Source: Papaver somniferum
Lineage: Eukaryota > Streptophyta > Magnoliopsida > Ranunculales > Papaveraceae
DNA: 64,000 nucleotides
Assembly: GCF_003573695.1 (NCBI RefSeq)
Contig: NC_039359.1
Span: 138,037,939 to 138,101,938 of the forward strand
Direction of reading: 5' to 3'
The stretch's first letter is position 1. Each line of letters opens with the position of its first letter. Below are positions 12,103 through 24,337 of this stretch, in pieces. A program made the position numbers and the translations under genes. The notes beneath the pieces were generated by a model that was not told where the DNA came from, did no database searches, and saw nothing but the letters and a program-made list of their open reading frames with translations.

Positions 12103-15100
12103 ATGGTTGTGACCTTTAGAGACCAATCAAACCGACTAATTAGAGTCAATCCAATAGACCCAATTGACATACCCACATCTTCTGAGGAAAACACACCGGA
12201 CCAACCTGAGATAATGGAAGAACCCCGTAGCCTCAAGGATTACATGTACCCCACAAGGACAAGCCAACCCTCGTGCATTGTTTTACCAGAAGCTACTGGT
12301 CATTATGAGCTAAAATCGAGCACAATACAAATGCTTCCCGTGTTTAGAGGAATTGAAAATGAAAACCCTTACCATAACGTGAGAGAATTCGAGGAGATTT
12401 GTGGGACTATACGTTTCACTCAGATGTCTGACGAAACCCTAAAATTGAGACTATTTCCTTTCTCTTTGAAGGAAAAGGCCAAGTCATGGCTGTATGCTTT
12501 ACATCCACAATCAATTAGGACATGGGACAACCTCACAAAAGAGTTTTTCAAAAAGTTTTTTCCTAATCACAAGACTGCGACAATTCGTCAAAATCTGAAC
12601 AGCTTTGTACAATTAGAAGGTGAAACCTTAGCTAGATATCTTGAGAGATTCAATGAATTGTTGCTTAAGTGTCCCCATCATGGTTTTGAGAAATGGAGAC
12701 TTGTGCAAATTTTGTATGAAGGTTTAGATGTCTCCACCCGAACAATTGTAGAGTCTATGTGCAATGGACTCTTCACAGATAAAAGTGCTGATGACTCTTG
12801 GGCTTTCCTAATTGAAGTTGCTGAAAAAACTCAACAATGGGAGTCCATTCGTGAACCTAGAAAGACTACACCTGTAGATAAGGTCCATAGAATTGAGTCT
12901 AATTTTGAGGGAAATGCAAAAATGGCAGCACTAGCAAGAAGAATAGAAGCATTAGAACTTCAGAAAAACGTAAAACCTTCTACCACTGCTTTCTGTGAAC
13001 ATGTCGAAATGNNNNNNNNNNNNNNNNNNNNNNNNNNNNNNNNNNNNNNNNNNNNNNNNNNNNNNNNNNNNNNNNNNNNNNNNNNNNNNNNNNNNNNNNN
13101 NNNNNNNNNNNNNNNNNNNNNNNNNNNNNNNNNNNNNNNNNNNNNNNNNNNNNNNNNNNNNNNNNNNNNATCTAGGCTAGAACAGGCACATGCTATGTTT
13201 CAAAAACAAGAGCATAACCCTTATTCACAGACCTACAACCCAGGATGGAGGAACCACCCCAATTTTTCATGGTCTAAAGGACCCATTCAAGGAGGACCAT
13301 CTCAACCCACTCAAAGCTATCAAAACAGTCAAGGCTATCAATACCCTAAAAGTCCTCAACAGCAGTCGTACCCTCAATACACTGCTGACAAGAAATTGTC
13401 TAGCATTGAAGAGAGTATCAATCAGTTGACCCAACATCTGATGAAGAATGAGAAAGCAACTGATCAACGAGTCTCCGCTCTAGAACTACAGATGGGTCAA
13501 ATTTGCGATGCACTGAATACAAGAGAAAAGGGTAAACTTCCTAGCCAGCCCCAACAAAATCCAAAGAGGATATTTCAAGCAGGCACATCATCTTGCAATG
13601 AAACCTCACCCGATCAAGTCCATTCCATCACCACTCTCCGAAGTGGTAAGATTGTTGAGAAAAATGTAGGCATACCACAATCAAATGAATCTGAGCCAAG
13701 CATATCATTGCCTACACCACCAAAGAACACCTCCAGCTTAGAAAAGGAGCCTGAGCACATTAGCGAAGCCGACAATCCCACTGTTGTGAATATCCCTCTA
13801 ACTCCTAATGCTCATGTTGCTCCATATCCTCAGAGGTTAGTTCACCAACAGATAAGCACCCACTACAATGAGATGTTAGAACTGTTCAAAAGAGTCAACA
13901 TCAACATTCCTTTTCTTGAGGCAATTAAGAAAATCCATGCATATGCCAAATTCCTCAAAGACTTGTGCACTCAAAAGCGCAAGATTAATGTGCACAAACG
14001 TGCTTTCTTAGCTGAACAGGTGAGTTCCATCATTCTGAACAAAACTCCACCTAAGTTTAGGGACCCAGGTTGTCCAACAATTTCTTGCACTATAGGAAAC
14101 CACATGGTCAATAAAGCTTTATTAGATCTAGGTGCAAGTGTGAACCTCCTGCCATATTCTGTTTATGCGCAGTTAGGTCTTGGAGAATTGAAGCCAACAC
14201 CCATAACTCTCCAATTGGCGGACCGATCCGTCAAAGTCCCTCGAGATGTAATTGAGGATGTTTTAATTAAGGTTGATAAGTTCTACTTTCCTGTAGACTT
14301 TATTGTCTTAGACACTCAACCTGTACAAAACCCGGATAGTCACATTCCTGTCATTTTAGGACGTCCTTTCTTGGCGACGTCTAATGCGATCATCAATTGT
14401 CGTAATGGAGTGTTGAAGCTGTCTTTTGGAAACATGACTGTCGAGCTGAATGTGTTTAATGTTAGTCAACAGCATGTGAATCTTGATGATGAGGATGTAC
14501 ATGAGGTCAATATGATTGAGAGTTTGATACAAGATTCATTGACTGGCATTATGTCAAAAGATCCCTTGCAAGCATGTTTGGAAGATGTTAACTTGGAGAT
14601 GTATGATGATGAATACATTGGTGAAGTCCAATCTTTGCTCGAATCTGTACCTCAAATGGACATCACTAAATGGCAGACTACAGTGGAACAACTCCCACTC
14701 TCTGAGAAGTCTGTTATATCTTCGGATGAGTCTCCTAAGGCCAAACAGGAATTGAAACCATTACCTGATACTTTGAAGTATGCATTTCTAGGTCCTTCTG
14801 ATACTTTACCTGTTATCATTTCTTCACGATTAAACATAGAACAGGAAAACAAGCTTTTAGAAGTACTTAAGGAGCATAAAGAAGCCTTAGGATGGATCAT
14901 CTCAGATCTCAAAGGGATAAGTCCCACCATTTGCATGCACCACATTAATCTTGAAGAGAATGCCAAACCATCTAGGGAAATGCAAAGGAGACTTAATCCT
15001 AACATGAGAGACGTTGTTAAGAGTGAGATCTTGAAGCTACTTGATGTGGGTATCATATATCCGATTTCAGATAGTAAATGGGTTAGTCCCATTCAAGTTG

Positions 15101-17646
15101 TGCCTAAGAAGTCAGGCATTACTGTAGTTCGGAACGAAAAGAATGAGTTAGTCCCTTCACGTACAACCACAGGATGGCGAGTATGTATCGACTACAGGAA
15201 GTTGAACACAGTAACAAGAAAAGATCACTTCCCCCTTCCCTTCATAGACCAAATGCTAGAACGTGTGTCTGGACACAGTCACTACTGTTTTCTAGATGGC
15301 TTTTCCGGTTATAACCAAATTCACATTGCACCGGAAGATCAGGAAAAAACTTCATTCACGTGTCCATTTGGGACATTTGCTTTTAGACGTATGCCCTTCG
15401 GGCTGTGTAATGCACCTGCTACTTTCCAGCGTTGCATGATGAGCATTTTTTCAGACATGATAGATAGTTTTCTCGAGATCTTTATGGATGATTTCTCTGT
15501 GTTTGGTTCTTATTTTGACGAATGTTTGGACCATCTAGTCCTTGTTCTATCAAGATGTAAGCAAAAGAATCTGATTTTAAACTGGGGAAAATGCCACTTC
15601 ATGGTGAACTCCGGCATAGTTCTAGGACACATCGTATCGGAAAAAGGAATTGAAGTAGATAAAGCTAAAGTCGACCTCATTCAACATTTACCCCAACCCC
15701 ACTCTGTGAAGGGGATTCGATCATTTTTAGGTCACGCCGGATTTTACCGGAGATTCATCAAAAACTTTAGCCAAATCTCTCGCCCTTTGTGTAACCTACT
15801 TGCCAAAGATGTTGTCTTTAACTTTGATGCTGCGTGTGTGAAGGCGTGGGAAGAACTCAAGACTCTCCTCACCTCAGCTCCTATTGTCCAACCACCCGAC
15901 TGGGAACTACCGTTCGAACTCATGTGTGATGCCTCTGATTACGCCGTTGGCGCTGTTTTAGGACAGCGTGTTGATAGACTACCATATGTGATATACTATG
16001 CTAGTAAAACTCTTAATGATGCTCAACTCAACTATTCGACTACCGAGAAGGAGTTACTTGCCGTGGTATTTGCATTAGACAAGTTTAGATCTTATTTGAT
16101 AGGATCTAAGATCATCATATACACTGACCATGCGACTTTGAAGTATCTTCTTTCTAAGAAGGATGCTAAAGCTCGCCTTATTCGATGGATACTCTTATTA
16201 CAGGAATTCGACATCGAAATCCGTGATAAGAAAGGTTGTGAGAATGTGGTTGCTGATCATTTGTCTAGATTAACCATTGAGTCTATTGATGAGTCCATGC
16301 TAATCAGAGAATCATTTCCTGATGAGCAATTGATGTCTGTGTCAAACCTTCCTTGGTTTGCCGACATCGTTAACTACCTTGCTGCAGGTAGGATGCCCTC
16401 ACATTGGTCGAGACAAGACCGCTATAAGTTCTTGGCTGAAGTTAAACATTTCCTTTGGGATGACCCATATTTGTTTAAGTACTTCCCGGACCAAATCATT
16501 AGGAGATGTGTCCCCAACACTGAACAGAAAGATGTGATATCTTTCTGTCATGACCAAGCATGTGGAGGCCATTTCAGTGCCAAGAAAACCGCTGCAAAGA
16601 TCTTGCAGTGTGGATTCTATTGGCCATCATTGTTCAAGGATTGCCATGATTATTGTGTTGCTTGTGAACGCTGTCAAAAGCTAGGAAGCATTTCGAGGAG
16701 AAACATGATGCCATTGAACCCCATTTTGATTGTGGAGATTTTTGATGTTTGGGGGATCGACTTCATGGGTCCATTCCCTATTTCTGACGGTGGATTGTAC
16801 ATCCTAGTCGCAGTTTATTACGTTTCTAAGTGGGTAGAAGCCATAGCAACCAGAACAAATGACCACAAGGTGGTACTTTCATTTCTAAAGGAAAACATAT
16901 TTGCACGTTTTGGTACCCCTAGAGCTATCATCAGTGACGGCGGTTCACATTTTCGTAACAAGTACTTTGAGTCTTTAGTACGCAAGTATGGCATAACTCA
17001 CAAGGTTGCTACTCCGTACCACCCTCAGACGAGTGGACAAGTAGAAGTTTCTAATAGGGAAATTAAGCACATTCTGGAGAAGACGGTCAACCCGTCCAGG
17101 AAAGATTGGTCATTAAGATTGAATGATGCTTTGTGGGCCTATAGAACAGCTTATAAGACACCAATTGGCATGTCCCCCTATCGTCTAGTGTATGGAAAGT
17201 CGTGCCATCTACCTGTGGAATTAGAACATCATGCCTACTGGGCAATCAAAGAGCTGAACTTCTCTCTGGACGAAGCTGGAATTCAAAGGAAACTTCAACT
17301 CAACGAGTTGGAAGAATTGAGAAATGAGGCTTATGATAGTGCCAAGTTATATAAGCAGAAGATGAAGATGTTTCATGATAAGCGTATTCTGCGCAAATCC
17401 TTCACTCCTGGTGAGAAAGTTTTGCTGTATGACTCCCGGTTACATCTTTTTCCGGGAAAACTGTGTTCCAGATGGAAGGGTCCGTTCCTAGTACGCACAG
17501 TTTACCCTCATGGAGCTGTGGAGCTAGAAGATGTCTCCAACAAGAACATTTTCAAAGTCAATGGGCAGAGATTGAAGCCATTCCTTGAACCATTTCCACC
17601 CGACATTGAAACAACCAACCTGGAGGACCCGGTCTATGTGGACTAA
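12103..17646 (+). CDS. Gag-Pol polyprotein, Athila-like Ty3/gypsy
   Basis: One frame of 1847 codons, open throughout, encodes the full retrotransposon polyprotein. A Retrotrans_gag domain spans roughly residues 110-230. Any nucleocapsid zinc knuckle would fall in or near the assembly gap (residues about 304-356). The aspartic protease shows [11 protein letters not shown] with catalytic Asp675. Reverse transcriptase spans about 950-1180 with FMDDF (Asp1129, Asp1130). RNase H starts at CDAS (Asp1276). The integrase has an HHCC finger near 1482-1525 and D1553, D1612, E1648, giving the expected D-D-35-E spacing. No chromodomain follows. The sequence [12 protein letters not shown] and the tRNA-Asp-type primer fit Athila. 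The protein would act in cytoplasmic particles and then in the nucleus. It looks intact and could serve the defective segments on either side. Confidence 0.93.
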   Translation: MVVTFRDQSNRLIRVNPIDPIDIPTSSEENTPDQPEIMEEPRSLKDYMYPTRTSQPSCIVLPEATGHYELKSSTIQMLPVFRGIENENPYHNVREFEEICGTIRFTQMSDETLKLRLFPFSLKEKAKSWLYALHPQSIRTWDNLTKEFFKKFFPNHKTATIRQNLNSFVQLEGETLARYLERFNELLLKCPHHGFEKWRLVQILYEGLDVSTRTIVESMCNGLFTDKSADDSWAFLIEVAEKTQQWESIREPRKTTPVDKVHRIESNFEGNAKMAALARRIEALELQKNVKPSTTAFCEHVEMXXXXXXXXXXXXXXXXXXXXXXXXXXXXXXXXXXXXXXXXXXXXXXXXXXXXXSRLEQAHAMFQKQEHNPYSQTYNPGWRNHPNFSWSKGPIQGGPSQPTQSYQNSQGYQYPKSPQQQSYPQYTADKKLSSIEESINQLTQHLMKNEKATDQRVSALELQMGQICDALNTREKGKLPSQPQQNPKRIFQAGTSSCNETSPDQVHSITTLRSGKIVEKNVGIPQSNESEPSISLPTPPKNTSSLEKEPEHISEADNPTVVNIPLTPNAHVAPYPQRLVHQQISTHYNEMLELFKRVNINIPFLEAIKKIHAYAKFLKDLCTQKRKINVHKRAFLAEQVSSIILNKTPPKFRDPGCPTISCTIGNHMVNKALLDLGASVNLLPYSVYAQLGLGELKPTPITLQLADRSVKVPRDVIEDVLIKVDKFYFPVDFIVLDTQPVQNPDSHIPVILGRPFLATSNAIINCRNGVLKLSFGNMTVELNVFNVSQQHVNLDDEDVHEVNMIESLIQDSLTGIMSKDPLQACLEDVNLEMYDDEYIGEVQSLLESVPQMDITKWQTTVEQLPLSEKSVISSDESPKAKQELKPLPDTLKYAFLGPSDTLPVIISSRLNIEQENKLLEVLKEHKEALGWIISDLKGISPTICMHHINLEENAKPSREMQRRLNPNMRDVVKSEILKLLDVGIIYPISDSKWVSPIQVVPKKSGITVVRNEKNELVPSRTTTGWRVCIDYRKLNTVTRKDHFPLPFIDQMLERVSGHSHYCFLDGFSGYNQIHIAPEDQEKTSFTCPFGTFAFRRMPFGLCNAPATFQRCMMSIFSDMIDSFLEIFMDDFSVFGSYFDECLDHLVLVLSRCKQKNLILNWGKCHFMVNSGIVLGHIVSEKGIEVDKAKVDLIQHLPQPHSVKGIRSFLGHAGFYRRFIKNFSQISRPLCNLLAKDVVFNFDAACVKAWEELKTLLTSAPIVQPPDWELPFELMCDASDYAVGAVLGQRVDRLPYVIYYASKTLNDAQLNYSTTEKELLAVVFALDKFRSYLIGSKIIIYTDHATLKYLLSKKDAKARLIRWILLLQEFDIEIRDKKGCENVVADHLSRLTIESIDESMLIRESFPDEQLMSVSNLPWFADIVNYLAAGRMPSHWSRQDRYKFLAEVKHFLWDDPYLFKYFPDQIIRRCVPNTEQKDVISFCHDQACGGHFSAKKTAAKILQCGFYWPSLFKDCHDYCVACERCQKLGSISRRNMMPLNPILIVEIFDVWGIDFMGPFPISDGGLYILVAVYYVSKWVEAIATRTNDHKVVLSFLKENIFARFGTPRAIISDGGSHFRNKYFESLVRKYGITHKVATPYHPQTSGQVEVSNREIKHILEKTVNPSRKDWSLRLNDALWAYRTAYKTPIGMSPYRLVYGKSCHLPVELEHHAYWAIKELNFSLDEAGIQRKLQLNELEELRNEAYDSAKLYKQKMKMFHDKRILRKSFTPGEKVLLYDSRLHLFPGKLCSRWKGPFLVRTVYPHGAVELEDVSNKNIFKVNGQRLKPFLEPFPPDIETTNLEDPVYVD
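13012..13169. other. Assembly gap (158 N)
   Basis: All bases are N. The gap lies in gag between the capsid-like part and the protease. The frame is the same on both sides, so 158 may be the true length, although this has a one-in-three chance of occurring anyway. Confidence 0.98.
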
Positions 17647-19228
17647 ACTGGTCCACTCTTTCCCTAAATAACCAAAAAGTTTTCCAAATGTTTCCCTAAA
17701 AACCAATTTTTTTTTTTTCCCATCAAAACCAAATGTTTTTCTCCCATAAATAACCAAATTTTTCCCGAATAGTCCAATCCCATTAAAAACCAAATTTTCT
17801 TGTAGATAATGTGTTAGTTAAATTTCCTTTTGTATATATTTTGTGCTCATCCATTGTGACTCCTAATATGATGGATTTTTGCCTTGAATAACGGAGTTTT
17901 AATCGAGCTTTCGCCGTACAATCGGGTATTCTCTCTCCTTTTACTCTACTCAGCATGTTCCTCTTCATATATTGTTTTATAATTCTTTCCATATTTTGAA
18001 ACATTGAGGACAATGTTTAGTTTAGGTTTGGGGGTGAAAAGTAGATACTTCGATAATATGCTATAATTGAAAACGAACTCCTTCTTCTTTTTGAAAAAAT
18101 TGAAAAATTCCAAAAAAAAAATTGAAAAAAAAAAAAATTAAAAAATTAAAAAATGAAAAATCATAAAAATGGAGCTCATTTACCTTGAAATGTTGACTCT
18201 TGTGCAAATATGTAATTATTAGGAGTCTTAGTCTAGATATTTAGGCACCCTGATTCTAGCACAATTCACATAGTGATAAGAAATTTGCACGCGCACGATC
18301 TACCAATACATGTATGGCCTCGATCTTCAAGGTGTTTGATAGGAAGTTACGATTGCCAATCACTTTAGAATACTGAACGAAACTTGACTAGCTTGTTCTT
18401 TGGTTGGTTGGGATAGAAGGTGGAGGTTACATTAAGAAAAACAACCATCGAATTTAACTGGGTGCATCAAAAAGGGCTACCTCTTGCAAAGTGTCATGTA
18501 ATTTTTTGTTTCCTTTTGTATATGTATCAAAAGTTGTTTCTTTTCAAAAAAAAAAATAAATAAAAAAAAATAAATAAAATAAAAAATCAGAAAAATACAA
18601 AAAAAAATCAAGTATTTATCAATTCCATCCTCTCTTGTTCCAAAAATAAAAGAGAGTAGTCAATGTAAATAAGAGTCATGTAAATAGTCTTTTTGTTGTT
18701 TCATTGTAATAAGCAAGAAGGGTGTATGCCATTGATGTACAACGCGAGTAATTGTGAAATACCTCCAACTCATTCACAATTCTCGTAAAGTCCGGACAGC
18801 TAGCTAGATTTCGACCTTGGTTCTTAGCCTGAGAAACTATCTCTTGGTGATTAGTAGTCATAACATCCGATCTTTCTTTACACATGTGTAGATACACTTT
18901 ACACTCTTATCACATGTCCTTATTTGTTATCAGTGCTAGGATTGTGCCTTCGATAGCTAGATTGACATCTCCATTTTGCTGTGAGCTTAACTGACTTGCA
19001 CATGTCACATTTGATGGAATCTGAGCTCATATTTTGTCCTTAGGTTTTGTAGGTACACCTCTGGTAAACCTTCACGAGACTTCAACTCGTCCACTAGGGA
19101 CACTTAGTGGTTTAAAAGGCTTAGTGCATACGCTAAATGCATTCGAGAGACCAGCGACAGTGGTATAGGTAGGATTTCCTTAGTTTTGTTTTACTTGAGG
19201 ACAAGTAAAATTCAGGTTTGGGGGTATT
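17647..19228 (+). other. 3' untranslated region of the gag-pol segment
   Basis: Non-coding and collinear with segments 1 and 3. It contains an internal purine-rich motif (AGGTTTGGGGGT, about 18024-18035) and the true polypurine tract (AGGTTTGGGGGTATT, 19214-19228) directly before LTR 3. A 69-73 codon antisense frame at 18676-18897 also exists at 8859-9068 and 21905-22114. The DNA is nearly identical between copies, so this gives no evidence of selection. Confidence 0.8.
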
Positions 19229-20104
19229 TGATGAGTGCTAAAAAGTGCATATTTCTATATATTTTTCTTGGCATTTAACTCATCTTTTGTGCAGTAATTC
19301 TACATTTTATCCCATATTCTGTATTTTCATTGTTTTCAAGAATAAATATTTTTCTTACTTAATTTTGCATTTTTTAGGTAATAAATAAAGTCTGGATGAC
19401 TTGCGGAGCGGAAAAGAGCAGAAAAGTAGTGAAAAGCCGGAAGAAATTACGCAAGGAAGCCGCAAAGAATGGAGCGCACGTCCAAAAAGCTAGGAATGGG
19501 CTCAAGAAGGAAGAATTGTTCTTAAAGAAGATATGGGCTTGGCATACCCAAGGCCCAAAACCCTTACCCAACCCCATTTTCTATATCCATACCCGCCTCC
19601 ATTCTCAGCCGTTAGATCGGATCCATCTCATCATCCAATGGTCGCTTCTTCATCGTTCATCAAAATCTGAAGTCCCTGCAAAACACCATAGTACCTAAAT
19701 TCCAAGCCTTCGGATTAGATCACATTTAGATCCTACGGTCGCTTCTTTGCCTGCGCATCAAACCTCGATACTTCCGCTTAACACTACAACACCTAACTCC
19801 ATCTGGTGTCGTCAATTTTGTTGTATCTCATAATCCAACGGTCTCCACATACCTCTCCATCGTAGCCGTTCGATTCAATCTATATGGGATCATCCAACGC
19901 TCTTTACTTGCTGTTCATCAAAACTCGCTACACCCGCTTCATACCGTAGAACCCGATACCCTATACCCAAACAAACACTTCCTTTCTCCCAAAACAGTCG
20001 AGCTTCTTCCCCTTCTCCCAAAATCAGTTGCAGAACCACCACCACCTCCATGCCCTGTCTCTGCAAACTGTCACTACCTCGCCTTCTCCACCACCACCAC
20101 CTCG
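19229..20104 (+). repeat. Gypsy LTR 3, truncated (about 876 bp)
   Basis: It starts TGATGAGTGC directly after a polypurine tract and matches the other LTRs to about 19570. It diverges, then is nearly identical again from about 19940 to 20100. It ends without TATA box, R-U5 or primer site and passes straight into the sequence with the 284-codon ORF. A deletion removed the rest of the LTR and the following leader. Confidence 0.8.
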
Positions 20105-20179
20105 ACTAATGACACCACCACTTTTAATGAGGACCAATATGCATGCTACCATGATGATGATTATGATGATTATGATGAT

Positions 20180-21034
20180 ATGTTAGAAGAACATGAAAAT
20201 ATTGTGGAACCTGTTGGTTCAATAACATATGGCTTCTCGCCCTCGACCTTCATGAATGTTGTTTTTTCTAATACTCATTGTAATTCATATGATTTTGATA
20301 TTGACATGGGATTCGTACAATTATTCTGTGAAGATGAGCATGACATAGGAATAGTTGAATCTTCTGTAGACACTAATATGCATGAAAATATATTTGATGT
20401 GTCTGATTCTCTACCTAGGTCACATTGTGATATTTCTCCTGATTTGCCGATGCATGAGAATAAATTTGTTGATGATGTTGATGACTCTGATTGTGATCTT
20501 GCCAATTTGTTTGATGATTGTGAGCATGTTATGACACTTGTAGAAGACTTAGGAGATGTTGATGTGATTAGTAATGATGTGCCTATCGTCCTACATAAGT
20601 CACAATCTGATGGCCTTCCACCCAACCTAGATTTGGTTTGTACCCATATTGTCAAACCGACTTTTCTGAGAGTCCCTAATCTAGGTTTGGAACTGTGTGC
20701 TTCCCAAGTCCTCTTGGACTATTTTGCTTCTAAGTATAATACATTTGAGGAACCACAGTTGGAATTAGCATGTTTACCCGTCCCTAGCACAGTTCACTTT
20801 GAGTTAGACCTTGTGCATGATGAACCCCCGAAACTGCGCGATTTTGTTTTCAAAATTATATCTTCTGTAAAATCCAGGTTTGGGGGTAGCTCATTTTGTT
20901 TCACAGCTTCACTTGCATGCCTATCATATTATTATTGTGTGAAGCTGTTGAAACCTCTACACTTTGTCTTTTGGGTTGATCCTCAACTCTTTAGATTGTT
21001 AGTGTATGGTGAATTTTTGTATATAATCCAGTAG
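20180..21034 (+). CDS. Acidic 284-aa protein of gypsy segment 3, unknown function
   Basis: An unbroken frame of 284 codons. The frame is open further upstream, at least to about 19860 inside LTR 3, so the ATG at 20180 is only the first obvious start. The preceding codons encode an Asp/Tyr run from a GAT/TAT microsatellite. Residues 1-150 are very rich in Asp and Glu. The end is hydrophobic (about residues 235-284, with runs such as FTASLACLSYYY), suggesting a membrane or packing segment. There are no protease, polymerase or integrase motifs. It takes the place of gag-pol between an LTR and the gypsy 3' region. I cannot name a family; an env-like or accessory ORF of a non-autonomous Athila derivative is possible. 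Confidence 0.6.
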   Translation: MLEEHENIVEPVGSITYGFSPSTFMNVVFSNTHCNSYDFDIDMGFVQLFCEDEHDIGIVESSVDTNMHENIFDVSDSLPRSHCDISPDLPMHENKFVDDVDDSDCDLANLFDDCEHVMTLVEDLGDVDVISNDVPIVLHKSQSDGLPPNLDLVCTHIVKPTFLRVPNLGLELCASQVLLDYFASKYNTFEEPQLELACLPVPSTVHFELDLVHDEPPKLRDFVFKIISSVKSRFGGSSFCFTASLACLSYYYCVKLLKPLHFVFWVDPQLFRLLVYGEFLYIIQ

Positions 21035-22445
21035 ATAAAATTTCTTAAAAACCTTTTTGTTCCTTTTGTATATATTTTGCTAATCCAATATGATCTCGGC
21101 TGACATATGTTGGATTCTTGCCTTGAATAACGGAGTTCTAATATTGCTTTCGCCGAAATCGGGTATTCTCTTTCCTATTTCTCTACTCAACATGATCCTC
21201 TTCGTATGTTGTATTATAATTTTGTTCATATTTTGAAACATTGAGGACAATGTTTAGTTTAGGTTTGGGGGTGAAAAGTAGATACTTTGATAATATGCCA
21301 TAATTGAAAACAAGAACTCCTTCTTTTTGAAAAAAAATGAAAATAAAAAATAAAAAATTGAAAAAAACATAAAAATGGAGCTCATTTACCTTGAAATGTT
21401 GACTCTTGTGCAAATATGTAATTATTAGGAGTCTTAGTCTAGATATTTAGGCACCCTGATTCTAGCACAATTCACATAGTGATAAGAAATTTGCACGCGC
21501 ACGATCTACCAATACATGTATGGCCTCGATCTTCAAGGTGTTTGATAGGAAGTTACGATTGCCAATCACTTTAGAATACTGAACGAAACTTGACTAGCTT
21601 GTTCTTTGGTTGGTTGGGATAGAAGGTGGAGGTTACATTAAGAAAGACAACCATCGAATTTAACTGGGTGCATCAAAAAGGGCTACCTCTTGCAAAGTGT
21701 CATGTAATATTTTGTTTCCTTTTGTATATGTATCAAAAGTGTTTCCTTATCAATCAAAAAAAAAAAAAAACGATGTATTTATTCAGAAGAAAAAAAAAAT
21801 ATATCAGAAAAATACAAAAAAAATCAAGTATTTATCAATTTCATCATCTCTTGTTCCAAAAATAAAAAGAGAGTAGTCAATGTAAATAAGAGTCATGTAA
21901 ATAGTCATTTTGTTGTTTCATTGTAATAAGCAAGGAGGGTGTATGCCATTGATGTACAACGCGAGTAATTGTGAAATACCTCCAACTCATTCACAATTCT
22001 CGTAAAGTCCGGACAGCTAGCTAGATTTCGACCTTGGTTCTTAGCCTGAGAAACTATCTCTTGGTGATTAGTAGTCATAACATCCGATCTTTCTTTACAC
22101 ATGTGTAGATACACTTTAAACTCTTATCACATGTCTTTATTTGTTATCAGTGCTAGGATTGTGCCTTTGATAGCTAGATTGACATCTCCATTTTGCTGTG
22201 AGCTTAACTGACTTGCACATGTCACATTTGATGGAATCTGAGCTTATATTTTGACCTAGAACTTTGTAGGTACGTTCTAAGCAAACCTTCACGAGACTTC
22301 AACTCGTCCACTAGGGACACTTAGTGGTTTAAAAGGCTTAGTGCATACGCTAAATGCATTCGAGAGACCAGCGACAGTGGTATAGGTAGGATTTCCTTAG
22401 TTTTGTTTTACTTGAGGACAAGTAAAATTCAGGTTTGGGGGTATT
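21035..22445 (+). other. 3' untranslated region of gypsy segment 3
   Basis: Non-coding and collinear with 17780-19228. The internal GGTTTGGGGGT motif is near 21262 and the final polypurine tract is immediately before LTR 4. Confidence 0.8.
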
Positions 22446-24337
22446 TGATGAGTGCCAAATATTGTATATATTTATCCCTTTTTGTTGGCATTTAACTCAT
22501 CTTTTGTGCATTAATTCTACATTTTATCCCATATTCTGTATTTTCATTGTTTTCAAGAATAAATATTTTTCTTACTTAATTTTGCATTTTTAGGTAATAA
22601 ATAAAGTTTGGATGAATAGCAGAGAGGAAAAGAGCAGAAAAGTAGTGAAAAGCCGGGAGGAATTACACAAGGAAGCCGCGAAGAATGTTGTGCACAAGAC
22701 CAAAAGGCTAGAAGTGGGCTTGAAGAAGAAGAATTGTCCTTAAAGAAGATATGGTCTTGGCATACCCAAGGCCCAAAACCCTTACTCAAACACATTTCCA
22801 CTATCCAAGCCCGTCTCGGATTTCAGCCGTCAGATCGAAGCATCTCAGCATCCTACGGTCGCTCCATCATCGCACATCAAACTCCGAAGCCCCCGCTTTA
22901 CATCGCAACGCCCATCTCCATCTTGGGTCGTCCGTTTTGCTACATCCCTTCATCCGACGGTCGCTCCACGCTTACCTCCGTATCGCCGTTGGATCCACCT
23001 ACCATCTTCCCATCCATCGCTCCTTGTCGCAGATCATCAAACCGCGCTATACCCGCTTCACACCGTAGAACCCGATACCCTATACCCAAACAAACACTTC
23101 CTTTCTCCCAAAACAGTCGAGCTTCTTCCCCTTCTCCCAAAATCAGTTGCAGAACCACCACCACCTCCATGCCCTGTCTCTGCAAACTGTCACTACCTCG
23201 CCTTTTCCACCACCATCACGTCCCCTTCTTCTCTAGCCATCTATTACATCAACTTCTCAACCCGAAAACCCTAGTTTAGAAGTTGATGAAATAGGTGAGG
23301 TTAGAGACAGAAATTGAAGCAGCCGAGAAGAGCAGGAAGGTCAGAGGAAGCATGGGTCGAGACTACATGGAAGAAATTTCCTCGATTTGGGTGAGTATCA
23401 CTAACCCTAATTTCTATGTAATTTGGGGGTTTCTCTAGAAACCCTAATTCATGTTGGGACCGTACCAGGAGAGGATTAGAGTAGGGAAATGGGCTCAATT
23501 AGACCCATGACATTAGAAAAACAGTAAACCTAATTGTACTGTTTTATTTTGGGATTTTGGGAAAATGGGTGATAACCCTAATTTGATGTTTTGGGTATAA
23601 ATAGAACTGGAGGGTGTGTGTGAGAGGATATCTCTGGGCTATCCAGTGAGCAATATTTGCAGTTCATTTTCAATTCATGTTGAATCTTTCTTATGCATAA
23701 AAGTTGAATGTGAATTGTATGCTGTGTAATGTGGAGCATGTTTATACCTGTTAGTATCATGATTACAAGCATGTCCATGTTCTAATTCACTTGCTAGGGC
23801 TTAGAGGAATCTCTTGATCATATGCTAGGAATGTTAATGTATTTGTATGTTCTTTTATTGAGCTGATTTGCCTTAGGATGAATGCTTAGTCATTTGGGCT
23901 ACCTGCTTGTGATCACCTGTGCTGTTAGAAGACAGCTGATACTAGGAGTGGAGCTAGGTCTTTGGCCAAGAATTCAATCCACTAGAGAGACTGCCTTAAG
24001 CCAAACTAGCTAGAGAAGCTAAATGCCTGTGATTAGTTGTGCTGATTAAAGACAACTGATGCTAGGGGTAATTTGGCTAGGATAGTTAGTAGAATCCTCA
24101 TTGTAATCTTTCAGGAAAGAACAAGACATACATTGCATCATAATTTCCTTAGCCTAGGGTCAAGTAGTGGAATCAAAAGCCTTAGTACCTTCCTTTGAAC
24201 TCAGATAACCTTAGAAATTTAGAAAACTTTAGCAAATCCTCCAAGTCCCTGTGGACAAAACCCTTATTTACTTTTTCTTGCTTCAACTTCCCTGTGCACT
24301 TGCAGGCTAGTTTAGGTACTTCTTTCCTTTTACACCA
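22446..24337 (+). repeat. Gypsy LTR 4 (1892 bp), outer 3' LTR
   Basis: The length equals LTR 2. The first ~250 bp follow LTR 1 at diagnostic sites (AATATTG, GCATTAATTC, GGGAGGAATT), while the part after about 22990 follows LTR 2. The copy is therefore a mosaic. TATA box at 23596-23603. Its outer edge is flanked by the TTACA duplication. Confidence 0.9.

Noticed and set aside
12995..13180. Short frame across the N gap
   Set aside because: It consists almost wholly of unknown residues and overlaps gag in another frame.
14652..15092. 146-codon antisense frame in pol
   Set aside because: A shadow of the gag-pol coding strand with no recognisable domain.
12103..17646. Endogenous pararetrovirus
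   Set aside because: LTRs, polypurine tract, integrase and Athila-type order are present, and no movement or coat protein motif of caulimoviruses was seen.
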